Shown: piece by piece, positions 11,820 to 25,567 of the stretch
Layout: each line of letters starts with the position of its first letter
Numbering within the stretch: the first letter of the stretch is position 1
From: Neocallimastix lanati (nom. inval.)
Lineage: Eukaryota > Neocallimastigomycota > Neocallimastigomycetes > Neocallimastigales > Neocallimastigaceae
DNA: 64,000 nucleotides
Assembly (NCBI GenBank): GCA_016946835.1
Contig: JACVTC010000155.1
Location: 122,501-186,500, forward strand
Direction of reading: 5' to 3'
Translations under genes and position numbers: made by a program
Notes under the pieces: model-generated
Seen by the model: the letters and a program-made list of their open reading frames with translations, nothing else
Told to the model about the DNA's origin: nothing
Databases searched by the model: none

Positions 11820-13534
11820 AAAGAAAATTAATTAAAATATTAAGAAAAAAAAGTGTTCATCATGATAGACACGCACCAAATCCAAATATTGTTTTTAGAA
11901 ATAAACCATCTACATATCAATTAACTATACCAAAATCACCATCTTTTGGACATCAAAGACCCTATAAATCAATACAAATGGAATTCATTCATAAATAAAT
12001 TAATTGACATTTAAGAATTTTAACTAATGAATCAAAACAATCAAGACAATCAAGAGAATTTAGGAAATCCAATGAAATAAATAATAATACATTAAATCAT
12101 TCATTACTTGCTTCATCCATATAAACTGCTATACATAAAAATAATATACCAAATTCAACGTCATCGATTTTAAAAATAGAAAATATAAATTCTGATAATA
12201 TTAATATAGAACCATTATTACATGTATCCTCAATTTCAGCAGCTCCGTCACAAGACTTGGCTTCATAAGCATTATCATCTTCGTCTACCTTAAGGTCTTC
12301 ATTATCCGCAAGATCATCAATATCTGTAGCTTCATCATCTACTTTAAAACCTTCGAACTCCTCAACGTTATCGAAGCATTCAAGAAAATTTTCATCTTCT
12401 TCTTTAATTGCTTCATCATCAACTTCGTCTTCCTCTAAATCAAAACCTTCACAGTTTTCTGCTTCATCTTTATCAGAAATTTCATCATCCAAACCAAAGT
12501 CTTCAAGGTTATCTGAACCATCTTCAACAGTATTTCTATCATTTAAATCAAAATTTTGAAAGTTATCCTATTTTTCTTCAACTTCTAAGCCAAAGTCTTC
12601 AAAGTTATCTGATTCCTCTTCAATATCTCCTGATCTGAAATCTACCAGAACATCAGCTTCACTCTTAGCACCTTCAGAATTAAGTAAAAGTTCATATTCA
12701 TATAAATTAAAAACAATAAAATTAGAAAACAATATTTTATCTTCTTCAAATAATAGTAATAACAGTAATAGTAATTATAATGATAATGATAATGATATAA
12801 ATGATGTTAATCATAAGGATGATATTTTTAATTCTTTAGCTAATGATATATCTAAACATTCTTTATTGAATGATACTATGAATTCAAATCAAATAATGTC
12901 AAAATCAAATGATCATTTAACAGCATCCACTATTATTACTAGAAAAAATTCAATAACGGCAATAACAGCATCAACAACATCAACAACAAAAACAGCGAAT
13001 TAATAAGTCTCTAACAAAAGTTAAAAAGGAAATAATATTACCCCCAAAAGTGAAAAATAAAACAAACAAATTAAAAAATATAGAAAATGCTCCTATAAGC
13101 AAGAATTTTTCAATTATAATGATAATAATAATAATAATAGAAACATTAATACAAGCAAAGATTATAATATAAATAATGAAGTTATAACCATTGAAAATTT
13201 AAATTCATCTCCTTCTATATTACAAATTTTTTCACCAACTAAAAAACGATTATTTTCAACTGTTATGGAAAGTAATAAAGAAAGAATTTTATATTTAGAC
13301 AAAAATAATCAAATTCAAAATGATAAATATGATAGGTTACATGAGAGTTATCGTACTTTAAAATTATTTGAAACTATTAATAATCATTTATCACAATATT
13401 AGCATGAAGATTAAAATTCATTATATATAAATTTCATCACTAATCATTCTCATATTAATCTTTCACCTATGAAAATTTCTTCGACTCATTTAGATTATGC
13501 AAAGCATTCGAGCTATTCCAAAGAAAAACGAATT

Positions 13535-13568
<34 letters not shown>

Positions 13569-13645
13569 AAAAAAAATTATTACTTGAAACCATTCACAAA
13601 TTAAATCATCCAAAAATATCTACAGAACCGAATAATACTAATGAC

Positions 13646-13743
<98 letters not shown>

Positions 13744-14338
13744 TTAATAAAAATAATAACGATGACATTGAAAACAACAAAAACAATAACAATAATAATG
13801 CTAATAATCATAATTATAGAACTGTTAATACAAAAATTAATGAAATTAGTCACAGTCGCAGTTATAAAAATAATATAAACAGCATTGGTAATAATGAAAA
13901 GAATAGTAGTAGTAATAAAGATAATGATTATAACAACCATCAGAAATCTAATAATAACCATTCAGAAGCATTTATTGACCAAAATACAACCAATAAAAGA
14001 TGAAAGTCGTAATTATTCTTTCGTCAAAAAGCAAGACTTTGTAATATTAGCATGAATATAAAACAAAATGTATTAAATGATATTATGATTTTTTCACCAT
14101 TACCAAATAATGTTTTACTTTCACCCTTCATTATTATCGAAAGTGATAAAAAAAAAGATTAAAAAGAAAATCTAAATTCCTATTTAATTCACCGATATTG
14201 GATTGATTTGACTATTAAACCAGCAAAAAAAAAAGAGAATTATAGATCGTCCTACGAATTAGTGGAAAAAAAATAATAGTTTAAAAGAGAAAAACTAAAA
14301 AGAAGAAAGGAACCGAAAGAATAGCTAAAATGAAATTG

Positions 14339-14382
<44 letters not shown>

Positions 14383-15050
14383 ATTAGAATAAAAAAGGAA
14401 GAAAAAGATTTCAAGCCAAAGGATGCAAGATCAGCTCTTCATAAATCTTACAGTTTTCAATATGTAAAAGGTGTAAATTTAGATTATACTACTAAAACTC
14501 TTACTTCAAAGAATAATAATTTAAGTAATAATGAAAAACTAAATTTAAATAATTGTACTAAAAATATTAATAAGAATAAAGATAAAGATAGCAATTCAAG
14601 TAGGAATATTCATAAAAGTTTAAATGAAAATGCAAATACTGCTCAATAGTTAACAATTGAAGAAATTAAGGAAGCAAAAAACATTCAAGAAGATCATCAA
14701 GGTTTAATTACTGAACAATTCTTCCATGCATTTTTGAATTTACACCAATTAAATTTAATGAATCAGAAAAAAAAAAAAGATCCCCTTGAATCTCATTCAA
14801 CTCCTAATAATAGTAGAATTGCAAATTCACTAATAATAGCACCAACTCCTATCATCATTAATAATGAAAATTTATATACAACACCTCAAAATACATTTAT
14901 TTCACATCAAAAAAGAAAACGAAACCAATTCATTATATTAAGAAAAGTTCTAGTAAAAATTACATCGTAATAACTATCCAATATTACTCATTGAACATCA
15001 AGAAAGTAAAGACAATCTTTAAATGATCTCTAAATAAAAAGAAAGAATTG
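11820..15050 (+). pseudogene. Ser/Asn-rich host-like pseudogene, possibly TPX2-like
   Basis: One plus-strand frame stays in register from about 11.83 to 13.74 kb while being crossed by a dozen or more stop codons. It then slips inside an AAT microsatellite (13645-13740). The predicted product begins Lys-rich, has a stretch 'LTIPKSPSFGHQRP' resembling the importin/TPX2-type motif, and then a Ser/Lys/Pro-rich repeat block (about 12.24-12.66 kb) with recurring 'SSKPKSSKLSE'-like units. Asn-rich segments follow, then a basic helix ('FKREKLKRRKEP') near 14.28 kb and a C-terminal block near 14.4-14.97 kb. The TPX2 (spindle assembly) assignment rests on short motifs only and may be wrong. Intron-containing expression is unlikely given how many stops there are. 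A gag fossil lies directly upstream. Confidence 0.5.
13645..13740. repeat. AAT microsatellite
   Basis: About thirty AAT trinucleotides, which would encode Asn in the pseudogene frame. The frame changes across it, consistent with slippage. Confidence 0.9.
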
Positions 15051-16016
15051 AGAAAAAAAATTAATCTAATAAATTATATTAATTTTAAAAAAAAATATAA
15101 ATATATTTAGATGTGTGTGAACTTTAAAATAAATATTTTTTAATGATTATCTCAATAACTATATTAATTATTGTCCATACAAATTTATGAATTTTATAAT
15201 AAAACGATAGATACAAATTAATAATTTAATATTTTATATTTTATTTAAAAAAAAAAAAAAACAAAAAAAACAAAAAAAACAAAAATAAAAACAAAAAAAA
15301 AAAATTATTTTTTATTATATATATAATTTAATTTTACCTATTTCTATTAAAAAAAAAAAAAAAAAAAAAAAAGTAATATTAAAAATTTAATAATATTTCG
15401 TATGATATCATCAATAAACGAATATATATATAAAAAGCAAAAAAATAATAATAATTTTTTTAATTATAAATATAAAGATAGAATAGAATATTTATTTTCA
15501 CAATATTTCTATTATTATTATATTATATTTTATTTTATTTTTTATTTTAATTTATTTTTTTTTTTTTTTTTTATTTATTTTATTTATTTTTTATTTTATT
15601 TTATTTTTATTTTTTATTTTTATTTTTTTTTTTTTTTTTTTGTTGATTTATGCTTGCTAATTAAAATAAATATTGATTTTTAATATTGAATTTTATCTTC
15701 TTCTTTTATTACTCTCAAAACTTTTTTTTTTTTTTTTTTTTGGAAATTTTTATGAAAATAAATATATATATATATTAAATAATAAAAAATATTTTAATTA
15801 ATATCAAGTTTAAATAAAATGAATTAATAATAATAATTATTATTATTTAATTAAATTAATAAATAAATACCTTTCAAACTCTCTATTTCTTTTTGCTGTA
15901 TTGTATAGTTATGATTTTAAAATTTTATATATTAATATTATTTTATTATTTTAATTAAATATTTAAAAGGAAAAATAATATATATATATATATTATTAAT
16001 AAATAATATAAAATAA
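15051..16016. other. AT-rich intergenic DNA
   Basis: No gene is visible. It contains several poly(A)/poly(T) tracts (for example 15348-15372 and 15722-15741). A low-complexity frame at 15402-15683 encodes only Phe/Tyr/Ile and is not credible. Confidence 0.6.
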
Positions 16017-17678
16017 TTATAATAATGAATTTACTTAAAAAAAAATAAAAAAAAAAAAAATAAAATAAAATAAAATAATAATAATAATAATAATAATATT
16101 AATAATAATAATAAAAATAATAATAAATTTTAAATTATTCTTACAATTTGATAATCTTCTATTACTTCTTCTTGTTATAAAATTGCTATGTATTAATTTA
16201 TTAATATTATCTTCTTCATCTGATTCATAATAATTATCATCTGTTGTTGAATCTTCTGTCATACTATCTTCCATATCATCTGCATCCTCATCATCTATTT
16301 CTTCATTTTCCCCTTCATAATCATTATTAACATTTTCATTATTATCTTCATTATAGTTATTTAGAAGTTCATGATCAAAATTATTATTGTTTTTTAAATA
16401 ACTTTCTTCCTCATTATCATTATCATCTACATCATTATTATCATTATTAAGGGTGTCATCATTTGAATTATTAATATCGTCATTCTCATTCTCATTATTA
16501 TTTATACCTGATGAATTAACAATTTCATTTTCATCGCCATTATCTTTTCTATTATTTCCCTTTCTTGTCTTGGTCCCATTTTCCCTATCAATTCTTCCAT
16601 GGTCCTTTATATATCTATTATAAATCTCTCTTTTTCTATTATTTTTCTTTTCGAAATATTCCTTTATTTCTTCTGTATTTGCCTGATTCAATAAATCATT
16701 ATAACCAGTTCTATGAAAACGAGGCTGTACATCATAAGGTCTTGCCCAAGTATTGGTTTGTTCATCAATAATACTTTTTTTAATGTCAGGGTGAACAAAA
16801 TCTCTAAAACTATGCTTTATTCTAAAAAGGGCATTTAAAAGAAATTGTCCTTGTCTTCTAAAAACTAATTTCGATAGAGGGGAGTCAATTTGATAATTTT
16901 TAAAATTCATTATATAAAATGTTTCATTAAGATCTTCAATAGAAATATAACATTTTGAATTTGTTTTTTTTTTCATTTGTCGCTTTTCTGTTACTAGTAT
17001 CACAGTTTTAATAACACGTCGTAACCATTGAATATATTGTAAATATAAAAATACTAATGTATCTTTATGAATACCTGCCTCTCTTTTTCGTATAAAAAGT
17101 TTTGTTGTTAATGATAACATTAAATGAACATTAAATAATCGTAAAATCATGGCATAATCTTTCGTTCCAAACTCATTTTTATCATTCGATTTGGATTGTT
17201 CCTCATTTACTAATTGAATAGCATTTATTTCTTCTTTTTTAATTTCTTCTTCTGTACTTTCAATAATACTACTTTCATAATAATTATATATTTCATCTTT
17301 TTTATACAATTCCTGTGATCTATTATTTTTTAAATATTTATATTTTTTATGTAATAAACTAATATACATTCTAATGTCTATCGTACTTTTATTAGGTATT
17401 AATTTTTTTATTTTATCAGCATTATATTTTCCATATCTCTCTATTCCTTTAAATAGTTGCTCCTTTTCTTTTGCTGTCCAAAAAACATTATAATAATAAG
17501 AGTCTTGTAATTCCTCCAATTCAATAACCTTTTTTTTTTGTTCTTTTATTATTAATTCTTTGTTTAAATTTCCATTATCTGAATTGTTATCATCACTACT
17601 TTCACTTAAATTCTCTTCCTCGCTTGAATAATACTGAATATTTGATTTATCTTTAATATTCATTTCAAAGACCATCAT
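16017..17678 (-). CDS. SANT-domain protein, Rrn5-like RNA polymerase I factor
   Basis: The likely role is RNA polymerase I initiation as an Rrn5-type subunit of the upstream activating factor, by family resemblance. Residues about 64-120 form a SANT/Myb domain (starting 'FWTAKEKEQLFKGIERYG', followed by a helix-turn-helix with 'IPNKSTIDIRMYISLL'). A helical middle region follows. It includes a stretch near residues 270-330 with 'FRDFVHPDIKKSIIDEQ', which resembles a histone-fold-like tail. Residues about 380-500 are an Asp/Glu/Asn-rich acidic tail. The start is the first ATG at 17678; a second Met follows directly. The open frame runs into an AT repeat. A GTAAGA donor at 16144 and a TTTTTAAG acceptor at 16034 would remove that tail and give a short last exon (16033-16017) ending in TAA, total 516 residues. 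The DNA-binding fold is clear; the exact orthology is less certain. Confidence 0.65.
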
Positions 17679-18895
17679 AGATATGAAATTAATATATAAT
17701 AAATAAATAAATAATTTTTTTTTTGTGATGTGTAATTTAATTGGGAAAACTTTTCGATTACTCTTTTTTTTTTTTTTTAATAATAATTATTTTTAATCTT
17801 GGTTTTATTAAAAAAAATAAAATAAAATAAAATTTGGTATAATTTTAACAAAAAAAAAAAAAGTAAATAAATATCTTAAATAATAAGTTTATTTGATTAA
17901 GAATGAATGTTTAAATTTATTTACAAACTATTTAAATTGAATTATACAAATATATAATATTCTTGATTTTATAAATTTCCAATTCTTTAAATTTCAATTT
18001 ATCTATATATATGTGTGAATGTATTTATATTGGATAGAATTCTGGTATAATAAATTAATTCTTTATTATAAAAAAAAATGAAAAAAGTTTTATTAAAATG
18101 AAACTTTATTATTGGAATAATAATTTTTATATTATTATGTATAAATATTTATGAAATATATGGCGTATTATTAATATCATTACCAATTAAATTTAACTAT
18201 TACTTCAAATGTGGCTAATTAAAAACTAAATTAGGTTTTTGATTAAAATAATATAGATATATATATATTTATTCTCTATTAAAACAATTAAATGTCAATA
18301 CTTTTCTTTTTTTAAATGAATTTTTAATAATTAAATGATATCTATTTTTAAAAAGGAAATATAAATATAAATATATATATATACATGTACATGTACATGT
18401 ATATATAAGAATTGTTATTTTTTTCTAATATATACTCCATATTAAATTTAATTATAATGGCATGACTTTATAATTTATACTATTTTTCTTAATTAAATAT
18501 TAAAGCATGCTTTAAGTAAACATTCACAAATAAAAAAACATGTTATGATTAGAAAGATATTTTTTTAATAAAAAAATCTTTATTTTCTTTCTTTAAAGTT
18601 TAGTAAAGTAAAAAAAATATATATATATAAATATTTAAATATACTATTTTTTATTATTAATTATTATTTATTATCAATACTTTAGAATTTATATAATAGT
18701 TCCAATGTGAATTGAATTGTTGAGTTAATTGGTTTTAAAATATGATAACAAAAATATTAATATCGTTAGAAAATTAGTATTTTTAGATTAAATTTTTAAT
18801 AAACACTTTATTCAATACTTTTATTTTTATTTTATAATTTTGAATATAAAGTAGTGTATTACAAATAAATAGAATATATACCATATACCATATAC
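17679..18895. other. Intergenic DNA, upstream of the Rrn5-like gene
   Basis: AT-rich with no coding signal. It contains a TACATGTACATGTACATGTA tract near 18384 (alternating palindromic units) and an ACCAT-rich microsatellite (three copies of ATATACC) just before 18900. Confidence 0.5.
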
Positions 18896-18897
18896 CA

Positions 18898-19301
18898 TAT
18901 TACAATAAATATATAGTTTATATAGTTTATGATACAAATAATGTAGTTTTAAAAAATTATTAAGCCACATTTATATTATTGTTATTAAATCATGTATTTA
19001 ATATAATATGTATGTTTCACCAATGGTAATTTTTATGAATATAATAATATTAAATAGGTATTATTATTAAAAATATCAAATTCTTTGATAATTAAATAAA
19101 ATAAAGTTTCAGTAAATAGTAAATATTTATTTACGGTTTTTTGTAAGATTAAGAGTCTCAGTGACTCTCTAGTGTTTTTTATATAAATTTATGTGTGAAA
19201 AATATATTGAGAAATTTAGTAATTAGTTATTAATAGTGTTGTCGATTGATTGAATAATCGACAAAATTAATAAATAAAATCTTAACATATAATTAAATAA
19301 A

Positions 19302-19359
<58 letters not shown>

Positions 19360-20144
19360 GCAAGCAAAAGAAAAATAAACAAAAAAAATGTCTGAGATAA
19401 TCATTCACAATATGGATTACATCCTGTAAGAAACCAACTATAAAGATTGGTCCAAAGATTTCAAACTAGAATTAGATGGGGCTGGACTTGGGGAATATGT
19501 AGAAAAGAATATCAATAAGATTATAGAAGAAACTACCGCCAACTATACAAATAAAGATACAGGACTATCTGAGAAAGAGGAATAAAAAATTAGGAAGTAT
19601 AAGATATGAACAATTCGAAAGTTATCAGCTTCATCAAAAGGTCAAGAAATACAAAAATTAGAAGAAAAAAAAACAGCTTATTCACTAATAAAGTTACTTA
19701 AGAAAAATGTTAAAAAAAAAAAAAAAAACTGAATGAAATTCCCAAACTCTAAAAAAAAAAAAAAAAAAACTTGAAAATTTAAAGGCAAGTAATGAAAGAG
19801 AAGTTATAAACTACATTGAAGAATTTTTTGAAATCACAGGAAAATTAAGTAGGTTGAATATTAAACTTAATAATAGGAAAAAAATTAATTTATCTTCACA
19901 AAGGATTTCCTGAAAAACAAATAAATTTTTCAGAAATCAAAAGCAGCATCTCTTATAACAAAGACAAAATTTTAGAAGATATGAAAAAATAAATCAGAAA
20001 CAGTCAGACATACATTCTAGAAGATAACAAAGAAGTCTCATATAATTTCAGAAATAACAACAAATACAAATTTAATAGATTGAGTACTTATTATAATAAA
20101 CAAAGTAAAAATGAATATCATCACTTTAAACATCATAATACAGA

Positions 20145-20184
<40 letters not shown>

Positions 20185-20445
20185 TACAATAATATATATA
20201 GTTTTTATAGTTAATGATGCAAATAATATAGTTTTAAAAAATTTTATAAGTCTTTTTTATATTATTATTATTAAATCATATATTTAATATAATATAATAA
20301 AATATGTAAAGTCTCACAAAACGTAATTTTTATGAACAGTAAGAATATTAAATCATATATTATTAAAAAAATAAAGTTCTTTGATAAAAAAATAATACAA
20401 AGTTTAAATAAAAAGTATATATTTATTTAAGATTTTTTGTCAAAT
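18898..20445 (+). mobile_element. LTR-flanked gag-only copia-type relic
   Basis: Two direct repeats of about 250 bp (about 18898-19155 and 20184-20445) share many blocks, such as TTTTAAAAAATT, AAATCAT(A/G)TATTTAATATAAT and GTAATTTTTATGAA, and look like diverged LTRs. Between them, from 19388, is a gag-like reading beginning MSEIIIHN and containing 'NYKDWSKDFKLELDGAGLGEYVEKN', typical of copia gag. No protease, integrase or RT was found, and there is not enough room for them. The gag is broken in several places. The LTR divergence suggests an old insertion, originally a non-autonomous, gag-only element or an internally deleted one. Confidence 0.6.
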
Positions 20446-21692
20446 ATGAAATGAAATAATAAATATAATAATAATAAAGTTATAATCTGTTATAATCAAT
20501 AGAAATAAAAAAAAAAAAAAAAAGCAATACAAATATATAATATGTATAATGAAAAAATGAAAATATTTTTATTTGTTATTAAGTTTCTATTTGATATAAA
20601 AAGGTTATCAATTATTGTGATAACTTTTTAATAATAAAAATATTAATAACAAAATTATTAAAAGATCAATTTTTGAAAATTAATTTATACCAAGACACAA
20701 ATTATAACTAAATAAAATTTTTGTTCTATTACAATATATAGTATTGGTATTTTTCTTGTGAAAATTTCAATTTATATAAGCATTAAAAAATAAAAGTTGA
20801 AAATAAGAATTAAACTTATTAATATTCCTTTTTATTAATAATTTATTCAAAAAATATTAAATATTAACATTATATATCAGAATTACCAAAAATCATTTTA
20901 TGAAATAAACCACTAAAATGGGAAAAAAATAAATGTATAATACATTAAAGAAAAACTAATTAGAGGAAAAAAAGTAAAATAAAAAAAAAAAAATTAATAA
21001 AATTAATAAAAAGTAATGTTGAAATATTATTAAATATTGAGGATATTATTAATAGAATAAATTATTAAAATAATTTCTATAATATAATAATAATTTCTAT
21101 AATATAATAATAATACTATATATATATTAAATTTAATTAAATATAAAAATTGTAATATTTAATAATTATAAAACAAAAAAAAAAATATGTATACATTTAA
21201 TTTTATCATATTTTAAAATGAATTAATAATAATTATAAAATATATATATATATGAATATTATATTTAAGTTTTTTTCTATTAATTATATATATAATATTA
21301 TAATTATTATTATATATATAATAAATATTAAATAATTAGTTATATATATTTATGTATAATAAATATTATTAGGTGATTAGATTTTATAATTTTGAAATTT
21401 TGTGTATTTATATAATTTAAAGTAATGAAGCATAGTAAATTATATAAGCAAATTATATATACATATAATACTTAATACTTATAAACGTATTACTAACATT
21501 TTATATTAAAATAAACATATTTATTTTTATTATTCCTTTTATTATATATATAAAATTTAGTTCATACTTATTATAATTTTCATTTTAATAAACTAAAATA
21601 TATATAAAGGAAATTAAACAATAGACAAAAATAAGGAAGCATACTTCATTATTTCATATACCATTTTCCATTTTATACCTATATTATTAAAA
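20446..21692. other. Intergenic DNA upstream of EAF
   Basis: No gene is seen. Poly(A) tracts, TATATA repeats and short direct duplications (for example TTTCTATAATATAATAATAA twice near 21075-21110) are present. The last 100 bases before the EAF start contain CATTTTAATAAACTA and pyrimidine-rich stretches that could be core promoter, but nothing is diagnostic. Confidence 0.5.
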
Positions 21693-23937
21693 ATGTCAAA
21701 TATTTGGGATAAATTAGACGATAAACCATATCAAATAAAAATAGGAAATTCAATAAAATCAAAAAACATTTCTTATCATTCAATACATTGTAAATATAAA
21801 TATATTAAAATTTAATATACCAATAATATAATAAGATAAAGAAATTATAAAGTAGGGAAAAAAGTTATTATGATTGTTATATAAAGTTATATAAAGTTCT
21901 GTATGAAACGAAGTAGAGTAAATTTATTAAAAAAAAAAAAAAAAAAATGCTTGAATAAATTTCAAAGATAAAACTTTTATAAAAGTTTATGATTCTTTTG
22001 TTTCTTTTTTTTTTTTTTTTTTTTTTTTTAATAGTACTAATTTATAACAAATAATATTTCTTTACAATAGTAATAATTATAATAATGAATAATAATAATA
22101 TTTTTTAAAAATTAGATATAATAGAAAAAATATTTTATAAAATCAATACTCTTATATTTTTATAAGTTCAATATTATAAATAATATATAAAAATATAATA
22201 ATTTAAATTTATTTTATATAAGATGTTTTTCATTTTATAAAAATGTCAAATAAATGAAAAAAAGAAAACAATAATAATAAGAAGAAAAATAATTGTAGTA
22301 AATTTTATAAGAAAATAATTTAAAATGTAATGCTATAAGAAGACTTTCTATCAATTTTGTTCAATTTCATTATAACTCTTTATTTATGAAACATTTCTAA
22401 ATCAAATAATATATATAGTTTTATTAATATGATAAATTTTTTTTTTTTTCAAAAAAAATTATAAATTTATATTTTATTTAATTTAATATAATAGTAATAA
22501 CAACATAACGATACATTTATTAGAGTAAAGAAATATAAATTATGTTCAATAATTCTAAATATATATATATTAACTATATTAGATAACATTAAACCACCAT
22601 CAATTGATCATAATAAGCCCGGTGCTCTACATTGCAATGACCCAAAAACCGGAATGTATGTACTTGAATATAATAATCAACAAGTAAGTTTTGACTAATA
22701 ATTTAATATTTGGTTATATATTTTATATATTATATAATAATAATAATGTTATAATATGAATTTTTTTTTTTTTTTATTAATTATTATTATTATTATTATA
22801 TTATTATTATTATTATTATATATTATATATTAATTTATAACAGAGTGAGGAAAAATATCAATTTATTGGTAATCAAAAAGAAGCAAATAAAGAATTAATC
22901 CTATTATATGACGAAGCAACAAACGTATATAAAAATATAATTATATATTTTTCATATATATATATATATTTTTTACTTATTCTACATATTTTAAATAGTA
23001 TTAACTTAACATATATACATATATATATTATAACTTTTTTTTTTTTTCTTTTTTTTTTTTTTTCTTTTCATTTATAAATTATTATGTTGATTAATTTATT
23101 ATATAAAATATGATTATAATCAATTATAAACATTTTCAATTGAATAATAATAATAATAAAAAAATTAAAAGACTATTACACTTGAAAGGTTAGATTCAAT
23201 GTTCATTGTAAAACGAGATGGGTTCAAAAAAGAAAGGTCAGCATTATCAGAACCTGTTGAACATGAACCTATTGATATATTTGAAAGTATAGCACTACCA
23301 CCCATCACAAAATCAACAAAACTTACAACTAAAGCTACTACTAAAAGTAATACAAATGCAAACTCTATACCAAATGATAATACCAATACCAATACTAATA
23401 ATAATGAATCTATACAAGATACCTTTGATGATGATTCAGTAGAAGAATTTGATTTAGGATCTGATAAACAAGAAGAAACTAATATAGAAAATCCATTTAG
23501 TGCTTTTGAAAAGATGAGAGCGGAATCAGCAAAAGCAAAAGAAAATAAATCTAAATTATCAGCAAAGCAACAACCTCCAAAATATACCAATAGCAGCTAT
23601 AATGATGATGATAATTTAATTAAGGAAGTTGAAGAAAATATTATCGAAGAAACGGAAAAAGAAATTGAAGAATTTTCATTGGAGAACGAATTTGAACAAG
23701 AATTAGAAAAGGCAGAAGAGGACGATGAAGATGAAGAGAAATTTTCAGAGAATGATAATGATTTAGAAGAAGAAATTGTAGATACCTTAGAATTAAGTTC
23801 ATCTGAAGAAGATAGTGATGATATGTCCCCATCGAATAAACGTCGTATGAATCAAAATTCACCTGGTGCAAAGAGGGTAAATTTAATGTTTATGATTATT
23901 TATTATTTATTATTTATTATTTATTTATTTATTATCT

Positions 23938-23972
<35 letters not shown>

Positions 23973-24166
23973 TGAAACTATTATTATTATTATTATTAAT
24001 TATATAGTTTATTTTTACTAAAACTAATTATTTTATTATAAATCAATGTTATTCATTATAGCCCAAACCTGATGTTCATGATGGTCCTATATCTTTAAGT
24101 GCTTTTGCTGGTAATGATGAAGAGGATGAAGAAAGTTCTGATTCGTCATCAAGTGATGATGATTAA
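21693..24166 (+). CDS. EAF family protein (ELL-associated factor)
   Basis: The predicted role is to partner ELL and stimulate RNA polymerase II elongation in the nucleus, from the family. Five exons fit in phase: 21693-21789, 22583-22683, 22844-22924, 23172-23876 and 24062-24166, giving 362 residues ending in TAA. The N-terminal EAF domain (about residues 8-115) is well conserved, with 'PGALHCNDPKTGMYVLEY', a middle block 'YQFIGNQKEANKELILLYDEATN' and 'TLERLDSMFIVKRDG'. The rest is a low-complexity Asp/Glu/Ser-rich tail, as in animal EAF proteins, whose acidic C-terminus is the activation region. The tail ends 'SSDSSSSDDD'. All introns begin GTAAAT, GTAAGT or GTATAT and end in AG. The start is the first ATG, preceded by AAA. 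This is a convincing, complete gene. Confidence 0.87.
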
Positions 24167-24238
24167 AAATAATGTTATTTTTTTTTTTTTTTTAATTTTG
24201 ATTTTAATTTAATTTATATTAATTAAAATTATTATTAT

Positions 24239-24288
<50 letters not shown>

Positions 24289-24949
24289 ATTACTATTATT
24301 TTTTAAGGAAAAATAATTATAAAATTATTATATATAACAAGCCATTATCAGCATCAAAATATATATCTTTAAAAAAAATTTTTTTTTTTTCTATCTTTCA
24401 TTATAATAAATATATTTTTCAAACTAATTATATATATATATATATATAGATAGATTTTTAATTAACAAAAAAAAAAAAATAAATAAATAAATAATAATGA
24501 ATGATTAAAGATTATAATTTACCAATTTAGTTTTTTTTTTTTTTTTTTTTTTATTATTATTATTATTCTACAAAGCCCTTTAAATAAAATAATAATAATA
24601 ATAATAATAATAAAATTAAACCAAAATATTATTTATTATATATATATATATATTAATTATTAAAATGCATTAATAAAAAGAATAATAATAATTTACATAA
24701 TTATTGATAATAATTTGCTTTGTTTTATTATTTATTTAAAAATTGAATTGTTAAAAATAATTTTTCTTACTACTACAGTAATAATATTAAAAAATAAATA
24801 TAGTCTACTACATAAAGAAATATAAATAAAATTTTATTGATTAATTTAAATGATTTATCCTTTGTCTTTTAAATGAATTTCTTATAAATAATATATATAT
24901 TAATTTTATAATTTACACCGTAATTATCTATTTATTTATTTATTTATTT

Positions 24950-24982
<33 letters not shown>

Positions 24983-25450
24983 ATTTTCGTCAATCCAACA
25001 TAAATTCTATTTATTTCACTTTTTTACCATAAAATTTAATCTTAAATCTTTAAATTATTAAAAATGTTCAAAAAAAAAAAATTTTTTTTTTTTTTTTTAT
25101 TTATATAATGATATATGTAAAATTAAATAAATAAATAAATTTCTTATTCTAACATATATCCATCTATAATTTATTTTATTATTATTTTTTATTTATTTAT
25201 AATTGCTTTTTTTTCTTTAATTATTAAATTCAATTTCTTTTATTTTCTATATATATATATATATATATAATTATTTTTCTTTTTAAATATATTGTTTTAT
25301 TATTATTTATATTATCTTTAAAATTATTTATTTTTTTATTTTATTATTTGCTTTCTTTTTCTTTTTATTATAAATTAGGATAATGTATATTTATATACAT
25401 AATATATTAATAATGATATATTTTTCTATATTTTTCTATAATATACAAAA

Positions 25451-25481
<31 letters not shown>

Positions 25482-25567
25482 TAATTTCCTTTTTTTTTTT
25501 TTTTTTTTTTTTTTGTATTTTTTTTTTTAATTGTAAATAAAAAGTTTGTATTTAAACGCTTTTTAAT
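24167..25567. other. Convergent intergenic region between EAF and OST2
   Basis: No gene is visible. There are repeated long homopolymers, including about 47 consecutive T at 24241-24287, others near 24533-24552, 24952-24981 and 25491-25514, and TA repeats. Both neighbouring genes end here, so 3' UTR and polyadenylation signals are expected. Confidence 0.6.

Noticed and set aside
12097-12492. Acidic 131-residue minus-strand frame
   Set aside because: It is the complement of the Ser-rich repeat in the plus-strand pseudogene (TCA/TCT codons read backwards as Asp/Glu).
16565-16771. Plus-strand frame opposite the Rrn5-like gene
   Set aside because: It is antisense to a conserved coding region and has no features of its own.
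23165-23590. Minus-strand frame opposite EAF
   Set aside because: The plus strand carries a phase-consistent EAF gene; the antisense frame is a shadow.
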